Source: Sulfuricurvum sp. (GTDB lineage Bacteria; Campylobacterota; Campylobacteria; Campylobacterales; Sulfurimonadaceae). Taken from it: 64,000 nucleotides of DNA. Below the pieces are notes generated by a model, which saw nothing but the letters and a program-made list of their open reading frames with translations, was not told the origin of the DNA and ran no database searches. The stretch is taken from positions 185,857-249,856 of the forward strand of contig NZ_JAUYFF010000010.1 in the NCBI RefSeq assembly GCF_030691015.1. The letters are read 5' to 3'. The translations under genes were made by a program, and so were the position numbers. Numbering within the stretch: position 1 is the stretch's first letter; every line of letters starts with the position of its first letter. This document shows positions 34,306-43,062 of this stretch, one piece after another.

Positions 34306-36637
34306 GCATAACCTCCCGATGACAGAGATAAACATACGGACAGTAGCGGCATCGGCTCAAATCTTCGCACATCTCCCAGTTCCACACTCTCTCAGACGCC
34401 ATAAAAGCTAATATCTCTCGCAGTTTAGTAATTTTTGCCTCCAAAAATTGCTCAAATTTAAGTTCCCCTTTTCCTAAATCATAATAGCCGCATTGTCCCA
34501 CTTTCCCCAACTCTCCGGCAAGGAGGGCATAAACACTGAGCTGATAATCAACATCATCCTCTTTGGGCTCTTTGGTCGTATCAGGGTATTTGCCGCTTTT
34601 GTAATCGATCACTTCTAAGACGCCGTTATTTTCATCGATCCGATCGATCCGACCCATCAGCGTGATCCCCTCGATCTTCACACTGACATCTTTCTCGTTA
34701 TAGAGGACATGAGAACCCGAGGTAAAACGCTCTACCTCACTGCCGTAAAAAGGATCTAACTTATCAATCCATAGCCGTTTCATATAACGCTCCAGAGGAT
34801 CATCCTTTTTTGCCTCTTCCCATTGAGCACGAAGAGCCTCTTTGATCTGCACCGCCGATGTATAGCGGTCTCTTTGGGTAAAAAGTTGTTCCAGCGCACT
34901 GTGCAGCGCATTCCCGATATCGCGTTCTTGAGAGAGATCGCGCGGCAATTCGTGATCGCGGATATGAGCGATATAGCGATAGTAAAATGCTCTTTTGCAG
35001 GTTAAGAATGTTTTGATCCCGCTCGCAGAGAGGGGGTGAGCCGTAAAATCGTACTCACTTGCATACTCTTGGATATACCGCTCGTTAAACCTCGCAGGGG
35101 GAAATAAAACCTCCTCAAAACGGTAGCGTGAGGGAGTACTCTTGATCCCCAGTTGGAGTAAAAAGCGCGACGGTACCGACTCGGCGTTTTGGACACAGCC
35201 GATCACCACTTTTTTCGCGCGGTTAAACAGGATGGAGTAGTAGTGTTTTTGAAGTGATTCACGGTCATGTGCACTCGGTAGCCCCGCATATTCTCGTGTT
35301 TTGGTGTTCAGAAAGAGATCCTTTTCACTCTTATGGGGGACGTACCCTTCATTAAAGTCGATAATAACAACTCCCTCAAAGGAGACACCCCGTGTCTCTA
35401 ACAGCCCCATTACCGTTATTTTCCCTCCGCGGACGTCATCGATACTCTGTTGACGTAGTCGGTTCATAAAAATTCGAAACACTGCCCGAAAATCCATCTG
35501 TTCCAGCGCATGGGAGAGGTGGCTAAAACGGTGCAGTTCATCACGAAGTATTTCTAGTGATTCCTCCTCCGCACCCTCTAAGAGTTGAATCAGCTCCTCC
35601 AGTTGTACAAACTGAAATTTTTGGTTGTAATGGGCTTTAAACCAATCGAGAGTCGTTGTTTTGATATTGCGAATCCGTTCACGGTTTAACACACTCGCTT
35701 CATCCAGATACAGGGTAATGCTCTCCAGCTCTTTATAGAGTACGCTATTACTAAACGGCTCCCCCATAGCAAAGTTGAAATTCCCTTCGGTATCAAACTC
35801 CTTTAACATCTGAGCGGCATCTTCATCGGGGAGAACTACCGCAATTTTCTCCGGTGCAATTCCCTCCTCTACAAACGTTTCAACAGAGGCTTTGATAAAC
35901 CCTATCTGGGCAAGGCGTGTATGAAACACTTCACACGTGAGTGAGCGATTGCTAGGAAGCGGCATTTCACCAATGATGCGAAGTTCACTCAGGGATAACC
36001 GATATTCTCGTCCCTCACTCAGTTCAAATCCCATCTCCTCGAAGCGTGCCGTCATTTTGCGGTTATACGCCGTCGTGTTATAGAGGAGAATCAGTTCTAT
36101 ATGGTTTGCGCACTCTCTCAACAAAGCGATCTCATAACGGCTCAAATACCCCTCAACCACAATCGTGATTAAGTCAAAATTACGTAGAAAATCGTGCTGT
36201 ACGTCTGTATGCTCCGCATTAAAGATTCTATCCGCCCACCCCTCACGAGCGCATATCTCGCGGTAACGCTCACGGAGCCGTTTCAAAATTGTGATATGCT
36301 CTTCGTATTCACCGTAGACATCGACCGACTGGAGGGTCTCTACTGAGACACATTCAGAAGAGAGCTCTTCGAAAAAACGGAACAGATACTCCGAATTTTG
36401 GATAAAAGTGAAAAAATTACGCTCGATATTAAGTGCGGTAAAAGCGGAAAAATCGGAGGCTTCATGCATTGCCAAAAGGCGCAAATCCTCATCCGGAACG
36501 ATTTTTCCTACCGAAACATACGCACGGGAGAGAAACTCTCCCATAGTCATGGTATGGGGGAGAAATCCCTCACTGCACTCTGCAACCGCTTCACGAACAC
36601 ACCGTGCGGTCGGATATACGATACATTCTCTAGTCAT
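34295..36637 (-). CDS. addB: AddB-type nuclease subunit
   Basis: A 780-residue partner of AddA. The C-terminal half holds a RecB-type nuclease: LTCKRAFYYRYIAHIRD, GRIDRIDENNGVLEVIDYKSGKY, and the cluster CRYCPYVYLC, which with the first Cys makes the 4Fe-4S staple of AddB. The N-terminal region lacks a usable Walker A, as expected for the Helicobacter-type AddB. It is transcribed before addA. Confidence 0.9.
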   Translation of the reverse strand: MTRECIVYPTARCVREAVAECSEGFLPHTMTMGEFLSRAYVSVGKIVPDEDLRLLAMHEASDFSAFTALNIERNFFTFIQNSEYLFRFFEELSSECVSVETLQSVDVYGEYEEHITILKRLRERYREICAREGWADRIFNAEHTDVQHDFLRNFDLITIVVEGYLSRYEIALLRECANHIELILLYNTTAYNRKMTARFEEMGFELSEGREYRLSLSELRIIGEMPLPSNRSLTCEVFHTRLAQIGFIKASVETFVEEGIAPEKIAVVLPDEDAAQMLKEFDTEGNFNFAMGEPFSNSVLYKELESITLYLDEASVLNRERIRNIKTTTLDWFKAHYNQKFQFVQLEELIQLLEGAEEESLEILRDELHRFSHLSHALEQMDFRAVFRIFMNRLRQQSIDDVRGGKITVMGLLETRGVSFEGVVIIDFNEGYVPHKSEKDLFLNTKTREYAGLPSAHDRESLQKHYYSILFNRAKKVVIGCVQNAESVPSRFLLQLGIKSTPSRYRFEEVLFPPARFNERYIQEYASEYDFTAHPLSASGIKTFLTCKRAFYYRYIAHIRDHELPRDLSQERDIGNALHSALEQLFTQRDRYTSAVQIKEALRAQWEEAKKDDPLERYMKRLWIDKLDPFYGSEVERFTSGSHVLYNEKDVSVKIEGITLMGRIDRIDENNGVLEVIDYKSGKYPDTTKEPKEDDVDYQLSVYALLAGELGKVGQCGYYDLGKGELKFEQFLEAKITKLREILAFMASERVWNWEMCEDLSRCRYCPYVYLCHREVMRGI

Positions 36638-36726
36638 ACAGAGTTTTCCTCAATTTTTTACATACTACCCCATTTGGAGATTCGGGAATAAATAGGTAAT
36701 TTTAAATAAAAGCTATTGTAGTGAAT

Positions 36727-36742
36727 TTCCCCTAAAGGGGAG
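36727..36742 (-). terminator. possible terminator of the cbb3 oxidase operon
   Basis: TCCCC and GGGGA pair around TTTA just downstream of the FixH-like gene; the following T run is weak. Confidence 0.4.
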
Positions 36743-36760
36743 AAGATATGGTAATGAAGA

Positions 36761-37267
36761 TTAAAACTCAGAAATGATCGGGTTACGAGTATCCGCTTTG
36801 AGGTTGTAGTACCGTTGCAACGTTCCGACAGAGACTTTTGCCATGATGTCCCATCGACCCGCTTTTGGTAAATCGATAGGCTCAAAGGTGTATTTCCCCT
36901 CTGCCACGCTCGGATTACTGAGATTCATATCAAACTCTTTAAGATCCGGACGTGTGAGGATGATTTCAACCTTTGCGTCATTAACGGCATTGCCTGATTT
37001 ATCACTTACTTTGTACTCAAGGATTGAGCCTTTTTCACTAATCTGAGGTGTTAAAAAGGCAATCGTATAGTTTTGATCAAACGCGATCTTAGCGTTGATA
37101 ATTTCGTTCGCATTGGCATCATAATCATGATACCCCTGCATCCCGTAATTGGACAACTCGACCGGATTATTGAGCGCAACTTTTATCGTCCATACACATG
37201 CACCGATAACACCGACAATAGAGAGTCCAATGATAATCGGCCACTTCGTTCCGGGGTTTTTAAACAT
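36761..37267 (-). CDS. ccoH: FixH-like cbb3 oxidase assembly protein
   Basis: A 168-residue protein with one N-terminal membrane helix (WPIIIGLSIVGVIGACVWTI) and a periplasmic beta domain with the FixH pattern (NPVELSNYGMQGYHDYDANAN, LTRPDLKEFDMNL, PKAGRWDIMAKVSVG). FixH/CcoH helps build or stabilise cbb3 oxidase. The start is ATG 37267, where GAGGAAA is well placed and the helix begins; the gene overlaps the previous one by eight bases. It ends the cbb3 transcript. Confidence 0.83.
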   Translation of the reverse strand: MFKNPGTKWPIIIGLSIVGVIGACVWTIKVALNNPVELSNYGMQGYHDYDANANEIINAKIAFDQNYTIAFLTPQISEKGSILEYKVSDKSGNAVNDAKVEIILTRPDLKEFDMNLSNPSVAEGKYTFEPIDLPKAGRWDIMAKVSVGTLQRYYNLKADTRNPIISEF

Positions 37268-37964
37268 TCTCGGTTTCCTCTTTTTTACGTAAGAATTTCC
37301 CACGTACATATTTAAAAATAGCAAAAAGAATGATACCGTAAAATATTACCCTCAAAATATCGATGAAGTTTTTACTCCCGCTACCCGCAGATGAACTTAA
37401 GGTAACGTTATGTTTAGCAGCGATTTGTTCAGCAACATCACTGTAACCGTTGAACATTGCCACCGAGTATTTAGAGACGATTTCAGCCCCTTTGGCACGC
37501 TCTGCCAAAATCGGCAGTACCGTTCCGCCGCGATTACCAATCAACTCAGCCGCTTCATCAAAACTGCGAGCAAACATTACGGCGCTAACAACAGAGCCGA
37601 TAAAGGTAGCATTCGGGCTTAAGACCTGAGATTTGTTAAAATATTCGTATAAAGAGACGGGACGCGCCAAAATATCAACTTTTTGCTTGAGTTCGATAAA
37701 CGTCATTATCACGGCCGGCTCTTTGAGTTCACCCGCAAGTTGTTTTTCGAAGTCGGCAATACTCTGATTTTCTTCCGTATCACGTACCATAACCAAATAG
37801 AGCGATATCCCTGTTTTGGCTTTTAGTTCCGCACCGATGGCATTAATTTGCTCAGAAAACTGAGGATTTTTGACAACATCATCTTTATATAAATATTCAG
37901 CATGGAGAGAGAGTGAGAATAAAATAGTGAGGGTGAGGGCCGCTAGCCCTCGTGAGAGTAACAA
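37260..37964 (-). CDS. exported, membrane-anchored protein of the cbb3 operon, TPM-like
   Basis: A 234-residue protein with a signal peptide (LTLTILFSLSLHA), a periplasmic alpha/beta domain and a C-terminal membrane helix (VIFYGIILFAIFKYV) with a basic tail. The stretch INAIGAELKAKTGISLYLVMV recalls the TPM (Psb32-like) domain, an observation by pattern only. It sits between the 33-residue peptide gene and fixH, so a role in oxidase assembly or stability is plausible. From memory, Campylobacter carries a comparable gene in the same place. Confidence 0.72.
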   Translation of the reverse strand: MLLSRGLAALTLTILFSLSLHAEYLYKDDVVKNPQFSEQINAIGAELKAKTGISLYLVMVRDTEENQSIADFEKQLAGELKEPAVIMTFIELKQKVDILARPVSLYEYFNKSQVLSPNATFIGSVVSAVMFARSFDEAAELIGNRGGTVLPILAERAKGAEIVSKYSVAMFNGYSDVAEQIAAKHNVTLSSSAGSGSKNFIDILRVIFYGIILFAIFKYVRGKFLRKKEETENV

Positions 37965-37973
37965 AAGCTACCC

Positions 37974-38075
37974 TTAACCGACGTAAAGGTGATTTGGTGT
38001 TATCACCGCCCACAACGTTACCGCTGCAGAAACCACTAATGCGATTGTGATGAGTTTATCCATGATACTTGCCAT
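37974..38075 (-). CDS. 33-residue single-helix membrane peptide in the cbb3 operon
   Basis: A short frame starting at ATG 38075 with AAGGGG six bases upstream, a good ribosome-binding site. The product is MASIMDKL followed by a hydrophobic segment (ITIALVVSAAVTLWAVI) and a short tail TPNHLYVG. It lies on the coding strand between DUF4006 and the exported protein with 11- and 10-base gaps, as expected of an operon gene. Its make-up resembles tiny oxidase subunits such as CcoM or CydX, though I see no specific match. It may be an accessory cbb3 subunit. Confidence 0.65.
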   Translation of the reverse strand: MASIMDKLITIALVVSAAVTLWAVITPNHLYVG

Positions 38076-38085
38076 ACTAAACCCC

Positions 38086-38292
38086 TTATTTTACATCAAC
38101 ACGATGTGTAGCATTTTCTGTGCTGAACATCTTGATGTCTTTTTCATTTTCAACTTGGTAATAGTTCGCTGCACTGCCTTGTTGAACACCCAATCCCCAC
38201 ACGGTTAAACCGGCGAGGATAGAGAGAAGCAATACAGTCGCGATCAACATACCGGTGATACCGTCTAATGCAAAAATACTACGATTTTCCAT
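38086..38292 (-). CDS. DUF4006 family small membrane protein
   Basis: A 68-residue protein with a single membrane helix (ITGMLIATVLLLSILAGLTVWGL) and a short polar tail ending in MFSTENATHRVDVK. It matches the DUF4006 family, which is found after ccoP in Campylobacterota. The start at ATG 38292 has AAGGAGA at the right distance; the longer frame overlaps ccoP without reason. Probably an accessory of the oxidase. Confidence 0.82.
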   Translation of the reverse strand: MENRSIFALDGITGMLIATVLLLSILAGLTVWGLGVQQGSAANYYQVENEKDIKMFSTENATHRVDVK

Positions 38293-38302
38293 TCGGCTCT
38301 CC

Positions 38303-39226
38303 TTACTTACTAAGATCGGTGACATAAGCACCAAGCGCTTTAACTTGAGCTTCTGTCAAGTTGTTGAATGCAGGCATTGCACCGATAGCACCTTTTTTAC
38401 CGTGTTTAAGAACGTCTGCAACAAGTGTTGGATTGAATTCCGCAATACTAGGCGCAACCATCTCCATCCCTTTTCCATCAGCTCCGTGACAAGCAGCACA
38501 AGTACCGGCAAATACGTCAGCACCTTCAGTGCCTTTCATTCCGCCAGCTACGTATTTAGCAACTGCATCAATCTCAGCATCGGTAATCAATGCATTGGTA
38601 TTAACATTCATCAAACCGTTACGATCCGGCATTGGAGCCGGGAATCCTAGCATACCTTGACCATTGTTAATAACGTGTTTAACTGTTTTTTCTTCCAAAC
38701 GTACATTCAAATTCGCCGCTTTACCGTCGATACCGTCTGCTTGTAGACCGTGACACGGTGCACATTGAACGATAAAGATTGATCCACCCATCTCTTTTAG
38801 GGTTTCATCATCCATATTTGCATGTTCTGCTTCGAATTTCGCGTCATGAGCCGCTACTTCTTCGTTATATTCACCGATTTGTGAATATGCATTGACAGGA
38901 TATCCCGCAAGGAAATACCAAACTGCCCAAATTACAAGACCAAGAAAAATAACCGCCCATCCAAAAGGAAGTTCGTTTTTATATTCTCCGATTCCATCCC
39001 AGTTTTCATCTGCCAATTTACCGCCAGCGCGATCATTTTGCATTTGTCGAACATATTTGGTAACTACAAAAGATGTAACGATAACGAGAACAACTGCACC
39101 CAATACGGCGAGTTTGTTAACCCAGTCACCTTCTCCACCCATACCGCCGGCCATTCCGACAGCGACATAGGTAAAGCCAAGCATTGCAATTACAACTATG
39201 ATAGCAGCAAGTACTGTCTTATTCAT
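38303..39226 (-). CDS. ccoP: cbb3 oxidase, diheme cytochrome c subunit CcoP
   Basis: A 307-residue membrane-anchored cytochrome. Two N-terminal helices (residues 5-26 and 32-56), a third near residue 92-110 (WAVIFLGLVIWAVWYFLAGYP), and two haem motifs, CAPCH and CAACH, are visible. It brings electrons from the bc1 complex or soluble cytochromes to CcoO and CcoN. Its start overlaps the ccoQ end by eight bases. Confidence 0.95.
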   Translation of the reverse strand: MNKTVLAAIIVVIAMLGFTYVAVGMAGGMGGEGDWVNKLAVLGAVVLVIVTSFVVTKYVRQMQNDRAGGKLADENWDGIGEYKNELPFGWAVIFLGLVIWAVWYFLAGYPVNAYSQIGEYNEEVAAHDAKFEAEHANMDDETLKEMGGSIFIVQCAPCHGLQADGIDGKAANLNVRLEEKTVKHVINNGQGMLGFPAPMPDRNGLMNVNTNALITDAEIDAVAKYVAGGMKGTEGADVFAGTCAACHGADGKGMEMVAPSIAEFNPTLVADVLKHGKKGAIGAMPAFNNLTEAQVKALGAYVTDLSK

Positions 39227-39440
39227 TTATGCCTCCTACTTTTTTATCATCGTTTTTCGAGATTGTTTCGATCGGTTGATCGGTAACATCGTCGTGGAGC
39301 GCGATATTTCCGTACTTTTCATAATCGCGCTTCCCTTTCCATTGCGAGCTGTAGAGGTGATAAATGTACGAGTACAGTACCACCACTAAAAACGCAACGA
39401 AGAAAAAGTAAGCATACGCTTGAAGTGTACCGAGATCCAC
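39219..39440 (-). CDS. ccoQ: cbb3 oxidase small subunit CcoQ
   Basis: A 73-residue protein with one membrane helix (AYAYFFFVAFLVVVLYSYIYHLY) followed by a charged cytoplasmic tail (KGKRDYEKYGNIALHDD). Position between ccoO and ccoP and its layout identify it. Confidence 0.88.
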   Translation of the reverse strand: MDLGTLQAYAYFFFVAFLVVVLYSYIYHLYSSQWKGKRDYEKYGNIALHDDVTDQPIETISKNDDKKVGGINE

Positions 39441-39450
39441 GCTTTCTCCC

Positions 39451-40143
39451 TTATTTCAAACTGTTAAGATAAGCAATGATTGCTACGATTTCAGGGATTT
39501 GACCCGCTGCTACCGCATCTTTAACATCTTGATCTTTCATATCTGCTGCAATCACTTTTGCCTCTACGAGAGCTGCTGCTTTTGCTTCATCTACTGTCGC
39601 TGCCAATGGTACAGTTGCTTTTGTGCCGTCTGCCATTGGAATTTCAGTGTTATAAGGTGTTTTAAACACTTTATTAACGGTAATTTGTTCAGCATACGCA
39701 GTATCGATATCCGCTGCATTTTTGAACATCCAGCGATATGCCGGCATGATTGAACCCGGAACTACTGCTGCAGGATCTTTCATGTGATTTTCGTGCCAAT
39801 CCGTTGTACGGTAGTTACCTACACGCATCAAGTCAGGACCGGTACGTTTTGAACCCCAAAGGAATGGACGGTCATACGCATATTCACCGCTCAAGCTGTA
39901 GTGACCGTAACGGTCAGTTTCAGATTTAAACGGACGAATGAGTTGAGAGTGACATCCCATACAGTTGTTTTTAATATAAACATGTCGACCTGCAAGCTCT
40001 AACGTCGTGTAAGGTTTAGTCCCTACAACCGGTTGAGATGCTTGCGCAAAGTTTGGCAAAATTTCAATAAGCCCCGCAAACGCGATGGTAACGAAAATTG
40101 CTACCGCGAAAAAGAACGGGTGTTTTTCTAACCAGTGAAACAT
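39451..40143 (-). CDS. ccoO: cbb3 oxidase, monohaem cytochrome c subunit CcoO
   Basis: A 230-residue protein anchored by an N-terminal helix (FFFAVAIFVTIAFAGLIEI). Its single haem motif is NNCMGCHSQLIRPF, and ETDRYGHYSLSGEYAYDRPF and RTGPDLMRVG are CcoO signatures. An Ala/Lys-rich insertion near residues 175-215 extends the C-terminal region. It follows ccoN by 15 bases. Confidence 0.95.
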   Translation of the reverse strand: MFHWLEKHPFFFAVAIFVTIAFAGLIEILPNFAQASQPVVGTKPYTTLELAGRHVYIKNNCMGCHSQLIRPFKSETDRYGHYSLSGEYAYDRPFLWGSKRTGPDLMRVGNYRTTDWHENHMKDPAAVVPGSIMPAYRWMFKNAADIDTAYAEQITVNKVFKTPYNTEIPMADGTKATVPLAATVDEAKAAALVEAKVIAADMKDQDVKDAVAAGQIPEIVAIIAYLNSLK

Positions 40144-40158
40144 TTTTTCCCCTCCTTA

Positions 40159-41640
40159 TTAAGCGCCCATAGGCGATGCGTTTTGAAGTTCACTCTCTTC
40201 AACACGGCGAGAGCTTGTCATTGTTTTGTACATATTGTACGCGAACAAGAACATACCTACGAGATACAAAGTACCACCAACAGCACGGATAGTGTAATAT
40301 GGGTGCAATACCGTTACAGTATCGATGAATGAATAAGCTAAGTTACCGAATTCATCGTGCGCACGCCACATCATACCTTGAGTAATACCTGCAATCCACA
40401 TAGATGTGAAATACAAAACAACACCGAGAGTTTGAATCCAGAATTGTGTATTCATCAATGATTTAGAATAAATCTCACGTTTGTATACACGTGGAGCCAT
40501 GTGGAAAAGTGCAGCCATAATCATGAACGCAACCCAACCAAGAACACCATCATGTACGTGACCAACGATCCAGTCTGTAAAGTGAGCCAAAGCATTTACT
40601 GATTTGATCGCTTGAATAGGACCTTCAAGAGTAGAGAACATATAGAATGTAGAAGCCAAGATCATAAATTTGATCAATGGACTGCTAGCAACTTGTTGCC
40701 ATTCACCCTTCATCGTAAGAAGCATATTGATCGCAGAACCCCATGAAGGAAGAATCAATACAACCGAGAATACAGAACCCATAGTTTGCATCCAATCCGG
40801 TACTGTAGAGTAGATCAAGTGGTGTCCGCCTGCCCAAAGGTAAACAAACATCAATCCCCAGAAAGCAAGAAGAGACAATTTATATGAATAAACCGCTTGG
40901 CCTGATTCTTTTGGAAGGAAGTAATAGATCATTGCTACGATAGGTACAGTAAATCCGAACGCAACCGCGTTATGTCCATACCACCATTGTACCAACGCAT
41001 CATTTGTACCTGAATACATTGAAACAGAGTGATACCATGCGCCGATTCCGCCAGATGCGAAATACGTTGGAATTTCCATATTGTTGAAAAGATACAACAT
41101 AGCGATACCCAAGAAAGTAGCAATGTAATACCAAATAGAGATATACAATGATTTTTCACGGCGAATACCGATCAAACCGAAAATTGACATACCCCAAATA
41201 ACCCATACCACGACTACCGCGATATCAATCGGCCATTCGAAATCTGCATACTCTTTACCGGTAGAGATACCGAGTAACAATGAACCGACTACTGCAACTA
41301 CTACTAATAAGTAGATAAAAAAGTGCAATTTAGCGAGGACCATCAAGAATTTTGATTCCGCCATTGATACTTTCAATACACGTTGACCTACATAATACCA
41401 AGTAGCCCAGATACCGCTAAGGGTAAAACCAAAGATAACTGAGTCTGTATGCAACGGACGAAGACGACTAAAGTTTGTATATTCAGCCAATCCCTCTCCC
41501 GCCATCAAATTCACAGCTGGAAACGCCATTTGCCACGCCAAAATAACGCCGACAAGCATCCCGACAATACCGAGAACAACAGTTGTAAGCATAAACCACT
41601 TCGCAACCGTGTAATCATACTCCAATGGACGATTCTCCAT
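40159..41640 (-). CDS. ccoN: cbb3 oxidase, catalytic subunit CcoN
   Basis: The 493-residue haem-copper subunit with about twelve helices. Metal-ligand histidines are visible in RPLHTDSVIFGF, QWWYGHNAVAFGF, WAGGHHLIYS and in VGHVHDGVLGW. It reduces oxygen to water with high affinity and pumps protons, which suits microaerobic life. A near-perfect Shine-Dalgarno (AAGGAGGT) precedes the ATG. It is the first gene of ccoNOQP plus the accessory genes, and a structured leader lies just upstream. Confidence 0.97.
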   Translation of the reverse strand: MENRPLEYDYTVAKWFMLTTVVLGIVGMLVGVILAWQMAFPAVNLMAGEGLAEYTNFSRLRPLHTDSVIFGFTLSGIWATWYYVGQRVLKVSMAESKFLMVLAKLHFFIYLLVVVAVVGSLLLGISTGKEYADFEWPIDIAVVVVWVIWGMSIFGLIGIRREKSLYISIWYYIATFLGIAMLYLFNNMEIPTYFASGGIGAWYHSVSMYSGTNDALVQWWYGHNAVAFGFTVPIVAMIYYFLPKESGQAVYSYKLSLLAFWGLMFVYLWAGGHHLIYSTVPDWMQTMGSVFSVVLILPSWGSAINMLLTMKGEWQQVASSPLIKFMILASTFYMFSTLEGPIQAIKSVNALAHFTDWIVGHVHDGVLGWVAFMIMAALFHMAPRVYKREIYSKSLMNTQFWIQTLGVVLYFTSMWIAGITQGMMWRAHDEFGNLAYSFIDTVTVLHPYYTIRAVGGTLYLVGMFLFAYNMYKTMTSSRRVEESELQNASPMGA

Positions 41641-41671
41641 TTACGACCTCCTTAAAGATTCAAAGCATAAG

Positions 41672-41753
41672 AGCCTATTAGGGCACCTCTTATCTCACAC
41701 TACAGATCGTGAAATAAAAGGTGCCCTTAACACTTTTGTAACAAAAGTAGGCT
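41672..41753 (-). promoter_or_regulatory. candidate three-way-junction leader RNA of the cbb3 operon
   Basis: Three nested dyads could fold together. The closing stem is AGCCTA (41672-41677) with TAGGCT (41748-41753). Inside it, AGGGCACCT (41680-41688) pairs with AGGTGCCCT (41719-41727), and its loop can extend the helix through TTAT/ATAA and TCAC/GTGA. The second arm is ACTTTTG with CAAAAGT around TTA (41732-41748). The element ends 31 bases before the ccoN ATG. On the minus strand this would be a leader with two hairpins on a common stem. It resembles no riboswitch I know. The second arm could instead be a DNA operator. Confidence 0.5.
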
Positions 41754-41902
41754 ATTAGACACTCTAATGATAGCAATCACACTATTTAAGGAATCTTAAA
41801 TTATTAAATATTTTTCACACTATTCATACTTAACGATATATTTAAGTTTAATTACAGAAATAGGGGTAAAAAAGTAACATGTTGAAGATTTATTATTGAA
41901 AG
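41754..41902. other. AT-rich upstream region of the cbb3 operon
   Basis: About 150 bases between the leader element and the carA terminator, with no credible reading frame. It should hold the cco promoter; the sequence is very AT-rich and I cannot single out a -10 with confidence. Confidence 0.4.
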
Positions 41903-41926
41903 AAAGGGGGAATAATTCTCCCCTTT
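41903..41926 (-). terminator. terminator downstream of carA
   Basis: AAAGGGG and CCCCTTT form a seven-base-pair stem around a ten-base loop, 6 bases past the carA stop; a CTTTC tail follows on the minus strand. Confidence 0.55.
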
Positions 41927-41931
41927 TTAGG

Positions 41932-43062
41932 TTAACGCTGAAGAAGTTGGAGGAATTCGCTGAAAATGTACCGGCTCTCTTTAGGCCCCGGACTTGATTC
42001 AGGGTGATGCTGTACCGAAAAGACGTGACCGCTGTTGTAACGAAGCCCTTCGATCGTATTGTCAAAAAGGTTTATATGGGTCACTTCCGCAATATCACGA
42101 ACCGATTCGGGTACGTTGTAGTTGTGGTTTTGTGCCGTAATCTCGACCATCCCCGTTTTAACGTTTTTAACCGGATGATTTCCGCCGTGATGACCGAATT
42201 TAAGCTTATGGGTATCGTATCCGTGCGCAATACTAAGAAGTTGATGCCCTAAACAGATTCCGAATAACGGAATTTTACGTTCAATCAGTTTTTTGATCTC
42301 TTCTTGTTCACGTTTCAATACCAAGGGATCTCCCGGGCCGTTTGATAGAAATACACCGTCAATCTCTTTCGCGTCATAGCGCGCTATCAGCTCATCGGCA
42401 CTAAAGCTATTCGGAAGGACTTCCACTTCCAGTCCCGCTTCAGTGAGTTCATTGAGAATATTGCGTTTTACGCCGAAATCAATTGCGGCGATCTTGGCTT
42501 TCGCAGAGGGTGCATCGTTATAACGGAAATTGAACGGATCATAGATTCCGTTGCGATGAGTATATGCCGTTTTTGTACTCACCTCTTCAATGTAGTTAAT
42601 CTCTTCAATGCGAGGAGAATTCTCTAACATTTTTTTAAGTTCGTCTTTATCCGAAATCTTCGTCGAAGCAATCATCATCATAGCCCCCTCGGTTCGGAGC
42701 ATTTTAGTGATATAACGGGTATCAATATCCGTGATCCCGATAATGCCGTGTTTTTCCAAAAAGGTGTGCAATGCTTCTTCGGCACGGAACGAAGAGTAGT
42801 TGCTTTGGTACTGACGGACGATGATCCCTTTACAGTGAGCTTTTGTGCTCTCCATATCTTCATCATTCACTCCGACATTACCGATTTCAGGCATAGTAAA
42901 CGTAACAAACTGACCTGCATACGATGGATCGGTGATAATCTCCTGATAGCCGCTCATAGAGGTATTGAAAACAATTTCACCCACCGCTGTCGTATCGGCA
43001 CCAAAACTTTTAGCACTCAAATACGTGCCGTTTTCAAGATATATCCAAGCGTCACGTAACAT
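41932..43062 (-). CDS. carA: carbamoyl-phosphate synthase, small (glutaminase) subunit
   Basis: CarA hydrolyses glutamine and passes ammonia to CarB for carbamoyl phosphate, used for pyrimidines and arginine. The class I glutaminase triad region is FGICLGHQLLSIAHG with FSVQHHPESSPGP near the end; the N-terminal FNTSMSGYQEIITDPSYAGQ is diagnostic, here shown in part. 376 residues is standard. The start shares one base with the DUF507 stop. carB is not in the window. Confidence 0.96.
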   Translation of the reverse strand: MLRDAWIYLENGTYLSAKSFGADTTAVGEIVFNTSMSGYQEIITDPSYAGQFVTFTMPEIGNVGVNDEDMESTKAHCKGIIVRQYQSNYSSFRAEEALHTFLEKHGIIGITDIDTRYITKMLRTEGAMMMIASTKISDKDELKKMLENSPRIEEINYIEEVSTKTAYTHRNGIYDPFNFRYNDAPSAKAKIAAIDFGVKRNILNELTEAGLEVEVLPNSFSADELIARYDAKEIDGVFLSNGPGDPLVLKREQEEIKKLIERKIPLFGICLGHQLLSIAHGYDTHKLKFGHHGGNHPVKNVKTGMVEITAQNHNYNVPESVRDIAEVTHINLFDNTIEGLRYNSGHVFSVQHHPESSPGPKESRYIFSEFLQLLQR

